This document shows, piece by piece, positions 44,160 through 54,560 of a stretch of 64,000 nucleotides of DNA. A model generated the notes under the pieces. It worked only from the letters and a program-made list of their open reading frames with translations. It did no database searches and was not told the origin of the DNA. This DNA comes from Siphonodentalium dalli. Its lineage: Eukaryota; Mollusca; Scaphopoda; Gadilida; Siphonodentaliidae. Position numbers and translations under genes: made by a program. The stretch is taken from contig CP136068.1 of assembly GCA_032622095.1 (NCBI GenBank), forward strand, positions 1,609,607-1,673,606, read 5' to 3'. The first letter of the stretch is position 1. Each line of letters begins with the position of its first letter.

Positions 44160-45015
44160 CTGCCACACGGTGTATTATGATGTCGCGTCGACAATCCATG
44201 CAGTGTATTATGATGTCGCGTCGACACGTCATAGAGTGTATTATGATGTCGCGTCGACAAGCCATGTGGTGTCTTATGATGTCGCGTTGACAAGTCATGC
44301 AGTGTATTATGATGTCGCGTTGACAAGCCATGCAGTGTATTATGATGTCGCGTCGACAAACCATGTGGTGTATCATGATGTCGCGTCGACGAGCCATGCA
44401 GTGTATTATGATGTCGCGTTGACAAACCATGTGGTGTATCATGATGTCGCGTCGACGAGCCATGCAGTGTATTATGATGTCGCGTCGACAAACCATGTGG
44501 TGTATCATGATGTCGCGTCGACGAGCCATGCAGTGTATTATGATGTCGCGTTGACAAGTCATGCAGTGTATTATGATGTCGCGTTGACAAGCCATGCAGT
44601 GTATTATGATGTCGCGTCGACAAACCATGTGGTGTATCATGATGTCGCGTCGACGAGCCATGCAGTGTATTATGATGTCGCGTTGACAAGCCATGCAGTG
44701 TATTATGGTGTCCCGTTGACAAGTCATGCAGTGTATTATGATGTCGCGTCGACAAGCCATGTGGTGTAACATGATGTCGCGTCGACAAGCCATGTGGTGT
44801 AACATGATGTCGCGTCGACGAGCCATGCAGTGTATTATGATGTCGCGTCGACAAGCCATGTGGTGTATTATGGTGTCGCGTCGACAAGTCATGCGGTGTA
44901 TTATGGTGTCTCGTCGACAAACCATGCGGTGTATTATGATGTCACGTTGACAAGCCATGCGGTGTACTATGATGTCGCGTTGACAAACCATGCGGTGTAT
45001 TATAATGTCGCGTGT
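44160..45015 (-). repeat. 33-bp minisatellite, inverted copy of the intron 5 array, about 26 units
   Basis: On the + strand the unit is CATGTGGTGTATTATGATGT then CGCGTCGACAAGC, the reverse complement of the intron 5 unit. It lies 170 bp after the receptor stop codon. The far flank (GTGTTGGTGCGATGAGTCG) matches the near flank of the intron 5 array in reverse complement, so both derive from one ancestral array with its edge. Confidence 0.95.
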
Positions 45016-45195
45016 TGGTGCGATGAGTCGCATTAGAAACAGTAATGTAGGGTGCTTAATTGGATTGAGTACCTTTACGCTGGGAATATTAGTCTTTCGT
45101 TTTGTTCGATTTAAAATATGTTCATGCAAGTAAATTTACGGAATACTGCAAAACGATTAGTTGGCGTTAAATTAGTCATTGTGATTATATAGTTA

Positions 45196-45649
45196 CTAGC
45201 AGGTGCGCGATTTGACCTTGAATTGTCGATTTTGAAGGTCAAGGTCAGGTGGGGTCACGATTTGACCCGTCCAAAACACTGCCCGGACAAAAGTACCCGA
45301 CAAAAGTACCCGTCGAAATCCATCCGGTTTAACCCGATTTGACCTTGAATTGACCCGATTTCAAGGTCACGTCGCACTGGCAAATGAATAGGCTTATGAC
45401 ACTCCCCATACGAAAGTATCCCTGGACACTTATTTTCATCGAAATCCCGTGATATTCGGGCGTTTGACCTTGAAATGACCCGATTTCAAGGTTACGTCGC
45501 ACGGGCAAATTAATAGGTCTATGCCACTCCCCGGCCGAAAGCACCCCCACATACCAAGTTTCATTGAAATCGGCTCGGCCGTTTTCGAGTCAATCGCGAA
45601 CAGACAGACACACACAGAGACACACAGATTTCCCAAAATATATAATAGA
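45196..45649 (-). mobile_element. Helitron-like element
   Basis: On the - strand it starts TCTATTATATATTTTGGGAA after an A and ends CTAG (45196-45199) before a T. The body matches 13237-13844 (opposite strand): GTCTGTCTGTTCGCGATT, the 'cgatttcaatgaaacttggtatg' segment and TTGACCTTGAAATC. The hairpin before CTAG is degraded. Confidence 0.85.
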
Positions 45650-46378
45650 TATAAACTTAATCACTTGATGATTCGGTCATTTTTCCAGCAGATATAAAGG
45701 CCCGTATCGAATAGTTTTACGGTATCAGCACCACATCCACTCCATTGAGTTTGGGAAAATAGTAGTGGTATTGCTTTTAATGTTTTTTTCCGCAAGAAAA
45801 CTGAACAACGGCGATGTTGGCTCACGTTGGTTCAAATATTTACGTGTAATATGTGTTCGCTTATTGTGATTTAACTACGATCTATGATTTTATTATTGGA
45901 CGAGTAGCTACGATATAGGTACAATGATTAATCGATCTAACTTCATAAACATAAAGATCATAGCAAATAACACATATTTGAATATCATTACTATTAACTA
46001 AGGCCACGAATAAGTAATAAATTGCTGAACCACGAACTTTATACCAACGAATTATAGCCCTTTACATTATTTGAACCTAAATTGGAGAATGGAGAAGTTT
46101 GTATCAATGTTCTCAGTCGAATCAATAGTTGATATAATGATAATAACGTATATCATCTATATAGCGCTTAATCCCTGGTGTAGCTCTAAGCGCTTACGTT
46201 ATAACCCCAACTATTTTATGGGCAATGCCGAGTCTTGTACCTGCTGCCATTTTACAGGCGCTTCACTATAGAGCGGCTTACGTATACCCAACACGTGATG
46301 TTGGCGCGATAGTTTAGACAGCGTGTGGCTATATGTAGCACACACCGCTCAATCCGGCCAGTCCACTGTTGTGGAGAC
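45650..46378. other. No gene recognised
   Basis: AT-rich. AATAAA at about 46015 could serve as a polyadenylation signal but nothing ties it to the receptor gene. Confidence 0.4.
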
Positions 46379-46520
46379 GATAGTCCACCGGCGAGGCGCG
46401 AACTGACGCCGATGCATTAACACTATAACCACTGGGCTACCACTCTGGATACAATAGTCCACGGGCGAGGCGCGAACTCACGCCGGTGCACTAACACTCT
46501 AAACACTGGGCTTCCACTCT
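46379..46520 (-). mobile_element. Two tandem tRNA-like SINE heads
   Basis: Two related units, 46379-46446 and 46454-46520. On the - strand each has an A-box-like segment (GTGGTAGCCCAGTGGTTATA in the first, GTGGAAGCCCAGTGTTTAGA in the second) and a B-box-like segment (AGTTCGCGCCTC). Spacing fits a tRNA-derived polymerase III promoter. No cloverleaf was drawn, so these are read as SINE heads and not tRNA genes. Confidence 0.7.
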
Positions 46521-47096
46521 TCTGCCAAAGATTAGATATTCTCATAGATATGATTTTCGACTAGTCAGAAAATAGCAACGTGAATTTTGTTACTTATTCC
46601 TTATTCGCAAAATGTCGGAAAATGTGGCAAATGGCCCCAAATTCGTAAGTGGCTAGGTGGGCGGAGCATTTTGGGCCGAAATGTTTTTGGGTCGAGTTCG
46701 TAAAAGTGGTCCGAAAAAGTGTCCGACCTGTGCTCGGTCCGATTTTTTGGGGGAAAATGTGGCAAATGACCACGGCAACGTACTTGGGTCGAAAAGTTCG
46801 AAATTAGGCGTCATTGCTATGAACAATTTGCATACAGTGACTTTTACTAGCTAGCGTCATTATACGGTATATTTATCAGTCGTCCCGAATAAAGTAGTAC
46901 ATATTAACAGTTGTGTGCAGTTCGCACTTCTGTTTTCTTAAATGGTACAGTCGATGTTGTTTGAATATTCGACAATCTTAGATTATTGCTCCATTCTTCC
47001 TTGAATATTCGACAATCTTAGGTTATTGTTCCATTCTTCCAGTGGAAATATTGTTTGGACACATTACCCTTCCATGACTAGAGATTCCTTAAATAT
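46521..47096. other. No gene recognised
   Basis: A short unit TTGAATATTCGACAATCTTA is doubled at about 46960 and 47001. The open frame at 46657-46854 has no resemblance to a known family. Confidence 0.5.
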
Positions 47097-47103
47097 GAGT
47101 AAA

Positions 47104-47190
47104 CTCCAAGGGAGCCTCGCGTATATAAGAGATTGTTATCCATCCCTCAAGGGAGCCTCGCGTATATAAGAGATTATTATCCATCCCTCA
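47104..47190. repeat. Near-perfect 50-bp tandem duplication with GGGAGCCTCGCGTATATAAG
   Basis: CAAGGGAGCCTCGCGTATATAAGAGATTGTTATCC at about 47108 repeats at about 47157 with one change. It belongs to the dispersed GAGCCTCGC(A/G)TATATA family. Confidence 0.85.
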
Positions 47191-47561
47191 ATTAACACTA
47201 TTTCTGATTGGGCAAAGGCCGCCATGTCATAATCCTGGAAAAAGTCATATTGAACTCCCGATTGTCATATTGGACTTTCTAAGTGTGCAATATGACTGTT
47301 TTTGGCGACTCTGTGACGTCACGAATTAACTATTGCTAATGAATCGGTGAAATTGTTATTCGCGCGACACTGGTGGATTCAGCAGATGTTTCACTTCCGC
47401 ATTGAGTTTTTTTTTTTCATTTACGTGTTTACTGTTACAAATTATGCTTTCTGATGATCAAATACAGGCTTTTATACAGAATGAAGTACCTATAAATACC
47501 AAAAGTAACCACAAAAGTTATATTCCCAAAATTTGGATGAACATACGGATTTTTGCAATCG
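47191..47561. other. No gene recognised
   Basis: Contains ATATTG(A/G)ACT..C short repeats (47250-47290) only. Confidence 0.45.
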
Positions 47562-48053
47562 TCAACTACTAATGAGCTGTTTTCTCCGAATGAAGAATAA
47601 CCGGATGACATAAGCAGTTATTTTCCCATGCTTGTTTTTCGTAATATTTAAAAATTTGTTCGCTTCGTTCATCTTGTAAAAATTCGGTTCGTTTCTTTCA
47701 ATCGTTTCAAACAAAATATGTCTGAGATCCTTATAGGCATCGCATTCCATGACAAAATGTATCTCCGTTTCAATTCTATTCTGTTTGCATGCATGACGTA
47801 TTCACTTTTCTAATTGTGTCTTAGGTTATCTGTGTCTCCCTTTTTCTATTTCTATAACATGATTACTCGCGCGAAGTCTAGTAAAATATGACCGAGCTTC
47901 TTGTGATTTCGTACACATGAGATATGGTTCAAGGATATATTTTTCCTTGAATAACCTATAAGAGCATAATTTTTTTTTTCCACACAATGTATCGTCGTCG
48001 AATATATCATGTTTAAACGAATATGTTACATACCTGGTCAAGTGGTCCTGCAA
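47562..48053 (-). pseudogene. Broken C-terminal end of a non-LTR-type reverse transcriptase
   Basis: The - strand frame 47826-48053 contains KLCSYRLFKEKY, TRLRASNHVIEIEKGRHR, then a frame change. A second frame reaching 47562 reads ACKQNRIETEIHFVMEC and DLRHILFETI. This order (K-RTYR-FK, LR-SNH-L-IE-GR, a zinc-like C..H..C, then LR..LF) is the usual end of many animal LINE-like polyproteins. RT core motifs are absent, so this is a 5'-truncated, frameshifted remnant. Confidence 0.65.
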
Positions 48054-48467
48054 ATGAGCTATGATGCGGTGGGTCCTGCTGAATTGCTATGATACTGTTA
48101 AGTAAAACTACTTTTTTTTCTAAAGTTGTCATTTTTGTATTGTTATCCTCCTCCCTATTTTCCACCCTTCTGACTGGCCCATGTGCTGTCACGTGCCGGG
48201 CGACAAATCAGACTGTCGCCCGCTGACCCGGGAGACATTGTTTTTGTCGCCCGCCTGATGTTATATTGCAAGAATATCTCCAAACACACACTGCATGCAG
48301 CAACTTATCTATTTTACATCCATACTAAAAAATCATAGATCTTATATACCCCACGGATTCGCAAAACACACCAGTTGTGGTGTTTGCTAATTTGCATACA
48401 CTGTAAAATTTAATAACGTTATAACTACGGTAATGCACCGTCAACTTAGTTGCCAGTACAATCCCTG
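48054..48467. other. No gene recognised
   Basis: A small inverted repeat around GTCGCCCG..GGGCGACA lies at about 48206-48260; otherwise no feature. Confidence 0.45.
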
Positions 48468-48585
48468 TCGAAATAACAGTATACCGTTGATACATTGTAC
48501 TGTTGGAATACACGGTAGGATACTGTTGAAATAACAGTACACCGTCGATACATTGTACTGTTGGAATAAACGGTAGGATACTTGT
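48468..48585. repeat. 58-bp tandem duplication
   Basis: GAAATAACAGTA..CCGT.GATACATTGTACTG occurs at 48470 and 48528, ending ACGGTAGGATACT. Further CGGTAT-type words occur near 49035-49070. Confidence 0.85.
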
Positions 48586-49781
48586 AGTAATATAGCTGAC
48601 TAGAAGATCCAACAAAAATAATTACTTTGATTCGTTTATTAGTAGAGAAATTAGCGAAAATGTGAAAAGTGATCCGTTATAACTAATACTTATAGAGTGA
48701 ATGACTGCAGTGCAAACCAATTTTACTAGGTGACCTATTTTCGCGGTCGCTATTAAAACATCGCAAGTGGTTAAATAGGGCTTGTTTACACTTTCTTTAG
48801 CCGTTCGGTAGACCGTTAGTGCTATTTAAACGGCTTGGAACCTGTCCCAAGCTGTTGAAACATATTAAAAAGTAGGCCTACTAAATTATAAAACAAATCT
48901 CCCGCGAATGACGGAGACAGACACTGAGACATCAATTAATGGCGAATTTACCCGAGATGCATTGCGAATCTGACAAGGGAGGTGATCCTATCCATACCTC
49001 GTGTTTGTGCAACGGTACTTGGCCGTCAAAACTAGCAACGGTATAATACCGTAGGCAAACCAACGGTATCATATTGTTAAACCAACAGTGACAAAATACA
49101 GTGTATATTTAGTGAACACTAATATTCGAACTTTTCAGTTGATACTTTTATTTGACAAGCGTTATTATTTACTTTTTACATCGAAACATCTCGGTGATTC
49201 AATTTGTTCATGTCGACATTATGATGCAAGATTGAAAGAGAGGATCCCTTGAGGTTGGGTGGTAACAAATGTTCGCTGGTAGACAACGTAATGCATGCGT
49301 TTGTCGCGAATGAATGGTACTGTACGCTTATCCTCCGCATTGTCTGCAATGTGATCATAGAAGTATTTTATGTGAGGATCGCCATGAGCACTGACACATA
49401 TGAATGTACATTAATGAAATTGACAACTTCCCAATAGCTTTCGGGGAAGACCGTTATGAAATGAACATCGCGAATAAATTGCGCGCACAAGACGACATTG
49501 TATATGCCACATTGCAGAAAACGAGAACATACCTATATGGCTTATTGGTTTACATTGCATGGACCGATATTGAAGATTTGACCACCAAAATGATCGTAAA
49601 TAAACGCGGATTATCAAACGCTTAACAGCTTGACTATCGTTTATGGAACAGAAATCCTATGGGACGATAAGTAGTTACTGAAAATATACATAATCTGGAA
49701 AGAAAACACTCGTGACTCAGTGCAACATCGTGCGTGTGGATGGCAAGGATATTTTCTGTGGTATAATCGGATAACAAAACA
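48586..49781. other. No gene recognised
   Basis: Open frames of 60-73 codons around 49.2-49.6 kb overlap on both strands and have no recognisable family. No RNA gene seen. Confidence 0.5.
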
Positions 49782-49926
49782 GTTGTTGAGCTTCTTCTCG
49801 GGATACATCGAGATTTGTCACCCGCTCGAAAACGGAATGTCTCCCTCGGAGCTTCGCTCCTCGGGAGATATTCCGTTCTCGAGCGGGTGACAAATCTCAA
49901 TGTCTCCCGAGAACAACGAGCGACAA
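49782..49926. repeat. 145-bp near-perfect palindrome
   Basis: Arms of about 68-70 bp meet around 49853 (GGAGC TTC GCTCC). Matching runs include GAGATTTGTCACCCGCTCGA and its complement TCGAGCGGGTGACAAATCTC. It is GC-richer than its surroundings. Long frames on the - strand pass through it only because it is palindromic. Confidence 0.93.
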
Positions 49927-50189
49927 CTGTATAGTGTGTGGCCAATCGGAGGGATTTGAGAAAAAGCCAGTGTCTGTATGAAACACACAAGAACATATAT
50001 ATGTTTGAACAAATGAATAATGGCTGCGCTGGTGTTTGTAAAACGACATGAATAGCCAAATTGATAGAAGTCGATTTTCAACAATTAGTTCAATTGAAAC
50101 TATTTCGCACAATATATGTTTCTCGAAAATTTGATACAAATAATGGCTTTTCCTTGATATATTATAGATAGATTATTCGATAGCCATCT

Positions 50190-51125
50190 GCAGGGCTCGC
50201 TATGGGTTAAACAGGGGTGTATATATCCCATATGGACCCCCCCCCCCCCCCCCAACAGACAGGGGAATATACTGCTGACTGTCGTCTGCTCATCGCTTTG
50301 TGGGGCTCGCTATGGGTTAAACAGGTGTGTATATATCCCATACGGATCCCCAAACAGACAGGGGAATGTACTGCTGATTGTCGTCTGCTTATCGCTCTGC
50401 GGGGCTCGCTAAGGGTTAAACATGTGTGTATATATCCCATAGGGATCCCCAAACAGACGTGGGAATGTACTGCTGATTGTCGTCTGCTCACCGCTTTGTG
50501 GGGCTCACAATAGATTAAACAGGGTGTATATATCCAATAGGGATCCCCAAACAAACAGACGAATATACTGCTGATTGTCGTCTGCTCATCGCTCTGCGGG
50601 GCTCGCTATGGGTTAAACATGTGTGTATATATCCCATAGGGATCCCCAAACAAACAGAGGAATGTACTGCTGATTGTCGTCTGCTCAACGCTCTGTGGGG
50701 CTCGCTATGGGTTAAACAGGTGTGTATATATCCCATAGGGATCCCCAAACAAACAGAGGAATGTACTGCTTATTGTCGTCTTCTCACCGCTCTGTGGGGC
50801 TCGCTATGGGTTAAACAGGTGTGTATATATCCCATAGGGATCCCCAAACAAACAGAGGAATGTACTGCTTATTGTCGTCTGCTCACCGCTCTGCGGGGCT
50901 CGCTATGGGTTAAACAGGTGTGTATATATCCCATAGGGATCCCCAAACAAACAGAGGAATACTGTTGATTGTCGCTTGCTCACCGCTATGCGGGGCTCGC
51001 TATGGGTTAAACAGGTGTGTATATATCACATAGGGATCCCCAAACAAACAGAGGAATGTACTGCTGATTGTCGTTTGCTCATCGCTCTGCGGGGCTCGCT
51101 ATGGGTTAAACAGGTGTGTATATGG
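50190..51125. repeat. 99-bp tandem array A, about nine copies
   Basis: GTGTATATAT words at 50524, 50623, 50722, 50821 and 50920 give an exact 99-bp period. Units carry CCCATAGGGATCCCCAAACA, ACTGCTGATTGTCGTCTGCT and GGGGCTCGCTATGGGTTAAA. In the first copy GATCCCCAAAC has become a C17 run. Since 99 is a multiple of three, 33-residue repeats appear open on both strands; I read these as artefacts. Confidence 0.95.
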
Positions 51126-52030
51126 CCCAAAATTCCTTATAGCGAAAAAATGGCAAATACGTGTCCGAGGGGTGTATCTCATGCATGTTTCGACCGCCAT
51201 CTCAATGGCAACACACCATTAAACAGGGGTCTTATGACGAATATATATCACATAGAAAAATCCGGTTGGCTTCCTTATATTTCACAAATGGGAGGTTTGA
51301 GTGACAAAATTGGCTGTTTTTGGGATGTCCGTTATTGGGTATCCGATTTCATGAGCTCAGAAACTTGAGTAATCCGTTACTATATTATACAAGTCCTATG
51401 TAATTATCTCACTTGTATGACCGATTCTCGCATTAAAAACCCATTATTCTATAACGTTACTATATTTGGAAGCAGTCCACCATGGTATGTTGTCCGTGAA
51501 AACGGTGTTTTCTCCGTTACCATCAATTTAAATCGTCATAACTGACAGATACAACTTGCTGTACGTGCCTAATTTTATACAAAGAAACGCAATATCAGGT
51601 GTAATCTGGGGAACATATAGCTCTAAATGCAAATGAATCATATGTAGAAATAACGAGAGATGAGTTGCCACTCCCAAAACAGTTTATTTAAGGATGTTTT
51701 CTCCGTTACCACCATAAAACATAGAAAATCGACGATTTAACTCCAACTGCTAATCTCATCTGACGGAACGTCTATCAAGCCCAAAATATCACGTGAGCAT
51801 GTTGAAATTAATATCATAAGACTTTTGTATATGGTTGTAAACAATATGCGGTTTTCTCCGTTACCGTTTTCTCCGTTACCAGCGAACACCAGAAGGTCAT
51901 TCTTTAGGCACATATGAACCCCTTGGCGATACTATATCGGCAGTCTGGGTTTGTTTGACTCAGATCAACACAAAAAACTAACCAGTTTAATTACAAATAG
52001 GGGAAACCCGGGCAAAGCGGGATACCAAAT
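51126..52030. other. Unique sequence with recurrent GTTTTCTCCGTTACC motif
   Basis: The motif occurs at 51507-51522, 51696-51711, 51851-51865 and 51866-51881 (the last two directly adjacent), in otherwise unrelated AT-rich sequence. No gene recognised. Confidence 0.75.
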
Positions 52031-52530
52031 GTTTTCAAGGAAATTTAGATAGGATTTTCGCCGGAAAAAATGGAAAGCCGTTGATTGGTATATAATTCAT
52101 CGGCGCATATAATCGGGTGATCATTGATACCAAACACCATCTCGGTATGTCCCTTTTGGAACGTCTTGTTTTGTCCCACTTTGCCCGTGCCTTTGGGCAA
52201 ATCGGGACACCGCAATGGGCAAAGTGGGACAATGTGCCATGCTATCCGGGCAAAATGGGACAGCAAAATCAAAGAGACAGTGCGGGTTGCCATTGCCCAC
52301 ACTGCTAAAGACAGATGGGCTCTGAGTGGCAGATGAGTTTCTGTTGGGTTATGTAGGATGGATTTCTTGTCTGGCGACCAGAGTTATCTATCTTAACAAT
52401 ATATTCACCCCGTTACAGTACCGATTAAAACGAAGGTGACTTTCATTCCTTATTACTTATTCGAATTTTTTATAATTATGTCAAACAAAGGGTTTTGTAT
52501 ATGGTCCCCCCCCCACAGATATTCTATCCA
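52031..52530. other. No gene recognised; short GGGCAAA.TGGGAC repeats
   Basis: GTCCCACTTTGCCC and GGGCAAAGTGGGAC words recur in both directions between 52173 and 52262, forming small hairpins. Confidence 0.6.
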
Positions 52531-52532
52531 CG

Positions 52533-53045
52533 CACCCATCCAGATCCAAAGTGGCCGCCGTTCAGAAGGGTTCAAATATGGCGCCATGCCTTTTCTCAGC
52601 CGATTTAGGTCAAACAAAAGGTGTGTGTAGGAAGCCAATCTAAATACGCCCCCTTCACCACACCACGATCTAAAATGGACACCATCCAGAGATGTTCAAA
52701 TAGGGCACCCATGGCATTTCTCGACCCCTTGGACGATTTAGGTAAAACAAAGGGTGCCCCAAGATAATCTAAATATTCACCCCTTTCACACCACCCCGAT
52801 CCAAAATGGCCGCCGACCAGAAGGGTTCAAATAGGACATCCATGCCATTTCTCGTCCCGTTGACCGATTTAGGTCAAACAAATGGTGTTGTAGGGTGCGC
52901 CTCCCCAGGCACTCTTTCCGAACACATCACACACCTCAACCTGCATGATCCAAAATTGTCGCTGTCCAGAGGGGTTCCAAATAGGACACCCATGCTATCT
53001 CTCAACCCCTTGGCCGATTTAGGTCAAACAAAGGGTGTTATATAT
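52533..53045. repeat. About 130-bp tandem repeat, four copies
   Basis: Units with GATCCAAAATGGCCGCCG, AGAAGGGTTCAAATAGGACA and CCGATTTAGGTCAAACAAAG start near 52542, 52667, 52797 and 52945. They are considerably diverged. Confidence 0.85.
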
Positions 53046-53059
53046 TGTTCCTGGTGTCA

Positions 53060-53783
53060 AATACATCCACTATACATTTCGGATTCACCCACCAGCCAAT
53101 ATCGACAGACATATCTTCAACCTTGTCAGTAATCATTCTAAGATGGGCGTGAAAGCTACCTGGCAATATTTGGAAGCAGGTCATGGAAAGGGGCCGTGTG
53201 GTGGAGTTGGTGGGACCTCCAAGAGGTTGACTGACGTTGCAGTGAAGACCGGTAAATGTGTGATACAGAACGCCGCCACATTTTGTGATTGTTAATGTCG
53301 CATTTATTCACCTCAACGAAAGCGCCGTGAAATTGGTTTTCCCGATGTCCTACCCGTACCTGGACACTCAAGGTACACGCGGTTATTCCTACCAAACACG
53401 CAAACGGCATCGCTACCAGAGAAACGTCATGTTTTTGCGCCAATTGTTTAAAGTTTCTAACTTCAAATGGTGAATCCGACCTGAAATGCAATTGGAAGTT
53501 CACAACGATGTCTGCACCACATGTTCGCGAGTCTAATGGTTCTCGGTCAACGGTCATCAAAGGCAAGCGAGCTTCAAAAAAGAGTGCGGAAAATAACTGT
53601 CAAGATGCGTATTCTTGTGGGAAGTGTGGATGTGTTTATGGTGATCCACTCGACCCCAGTAAACGCGACGAATGGGCGATGTGCTCAGATTGTGGCAAGT
53701 GGTTTCATGAAGGTTGCGGAGAGGATTACTGTGTCTTTGACGACGGTGATAATTTCACGTGTTTGTCATGTTTAGACATATAG
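53060..53783 (+). pseudogene. Broken gene with GHGKGPC motif and C-terminal PHD-like finger
   Basis: Three + strand frames in order. First, to 53295: includes KATWQYLEAGHGKGPCGGVG and VKTGKCVIQNA, then a stop. Second, 53285-53473: no clear motif. Third, 53508-53783: ends with a PHD-type arrangement CGKC...CSDC, KWFHEGC and CLSC, then a stop. The SHGKGPCDG-type block and a C-terminal PHD finger are known to me from multicopy, probably transposon-associated, uncharacterised animal proteins. The frame changes and missing N-terminus suggest a remnant. The alternative, short exons of a live gene, lacks clear splice sites. Confidence 0.6.
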
Positions 53784-53944
53784 ACTCAATGTGATGACAC
53801 TAGTAACGATGACATTTATTAAATTGATTTATATGGGCAGGAAATTAATTGAAGGCTACTAGCTATTTAAAATTAATTTCGAATGTTAATCATATTGCAT
53901 ACTAGTACCAATCCATGAATAAAACAATGCATTTTGTTTTGGTA
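53784..53944. other. Short AT-rich spacer
   Basis: Follows the stop codon of the PHD-like frame. AATAAA occurs at about 53917, a possible polyadenylation signal if the frame is expressed. Confidence 0.4.
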
Positions 53945-54560
53945 GTTTTTAGCTCACCTGAGACGAAGTCTCTGGAGGAGCTATAGTCATCACTTCTCGT
54001 CCGTCCGTCAGTCCGTCCATCCGTCAACAATTCTTTAAACATCTTCTCCTCTGGAACCTATAGACCGAATGAGTTCATATTTGGTGTGGCTGTTCCCTAT
54101 GTGACTCTCGTTTAGATTTGTTCAAATGAGGTCACTGTGTCAAATAGTTGCGAAGCCAGGGCCATAACTCTTTCCCTCCATAGTAATTCTTTTAAACATC
54201 TTCTCAAATACCGGCAGGCCAAATGGGTTCATATTTGGTGTGGATGTTCCCTAGGTGACTCACATTCAGATTTGTTCAAATGAGGTCACTGTGTCAAATA
54301 GTTGCGAAGCCTGGGCCATAACTCTTTCCCTCCATAGTATTTCTTAAAACGACTTCTTCTCTTGTACCACCGGGTCGAATGGATTCATATTTGATACGGA
54401 GGGACCTTGGGTGATTGGGGTTCAGATTTGTTCAAATGGGGTCACTGGGTCAAATAGGGGCGGAGCCAGGGACATAACTCTAAAAACAAAAAATTACATT
54501 TTTGCATTTTGACCTTTAATTTTTAGCTCACCTGGGACGAAGTCTCCGGTGGATCGAAAG
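53945..54560. mobile_element. AGCTCACCTG dispersed repeat with internal duplications
   Basis: Begins TTTTTAGCTCACCTGAGACG with a hairpin (GAGAC GAA GTCTC), followed by (CCGTCCGT)n and three diverged tandem segments of about 150 bp carrying TTCATATTTGGTGTGG, TTGTTCAAATGAGGTCACTG and GGGCCATAACTCTTTCCCTCC. A second TTTTTAGCTCACCTGGGACG head starts at 54520. This family is familiar from mollusc and other marine invertebrate genomes. Confidence 0.8.

Noticed and set aside
44135-45129. Open frames of 199-326 codons after the receptor stop
   Set aside because: They are the inverted copy of the same 33-bp array and are open for the same trivial reason.
47562-48053. A host gene on the - strand
   Set aside because: The motif order matches the C-terminal end of LINE-like polyproteins, with a frame change in the middle.
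49404-49625. A 73-residue protein
   Set aside because: No start context, family resemblance or codon pattern distinguishes it from the overlapping - strand frame.
50207-51368. 33-residue repeat proteins in the 99-bp arrays (also 55578-56338)
   Set aside because: The period is a multiple of three, frames are open on both strands, and no non-repeat domain is attached.
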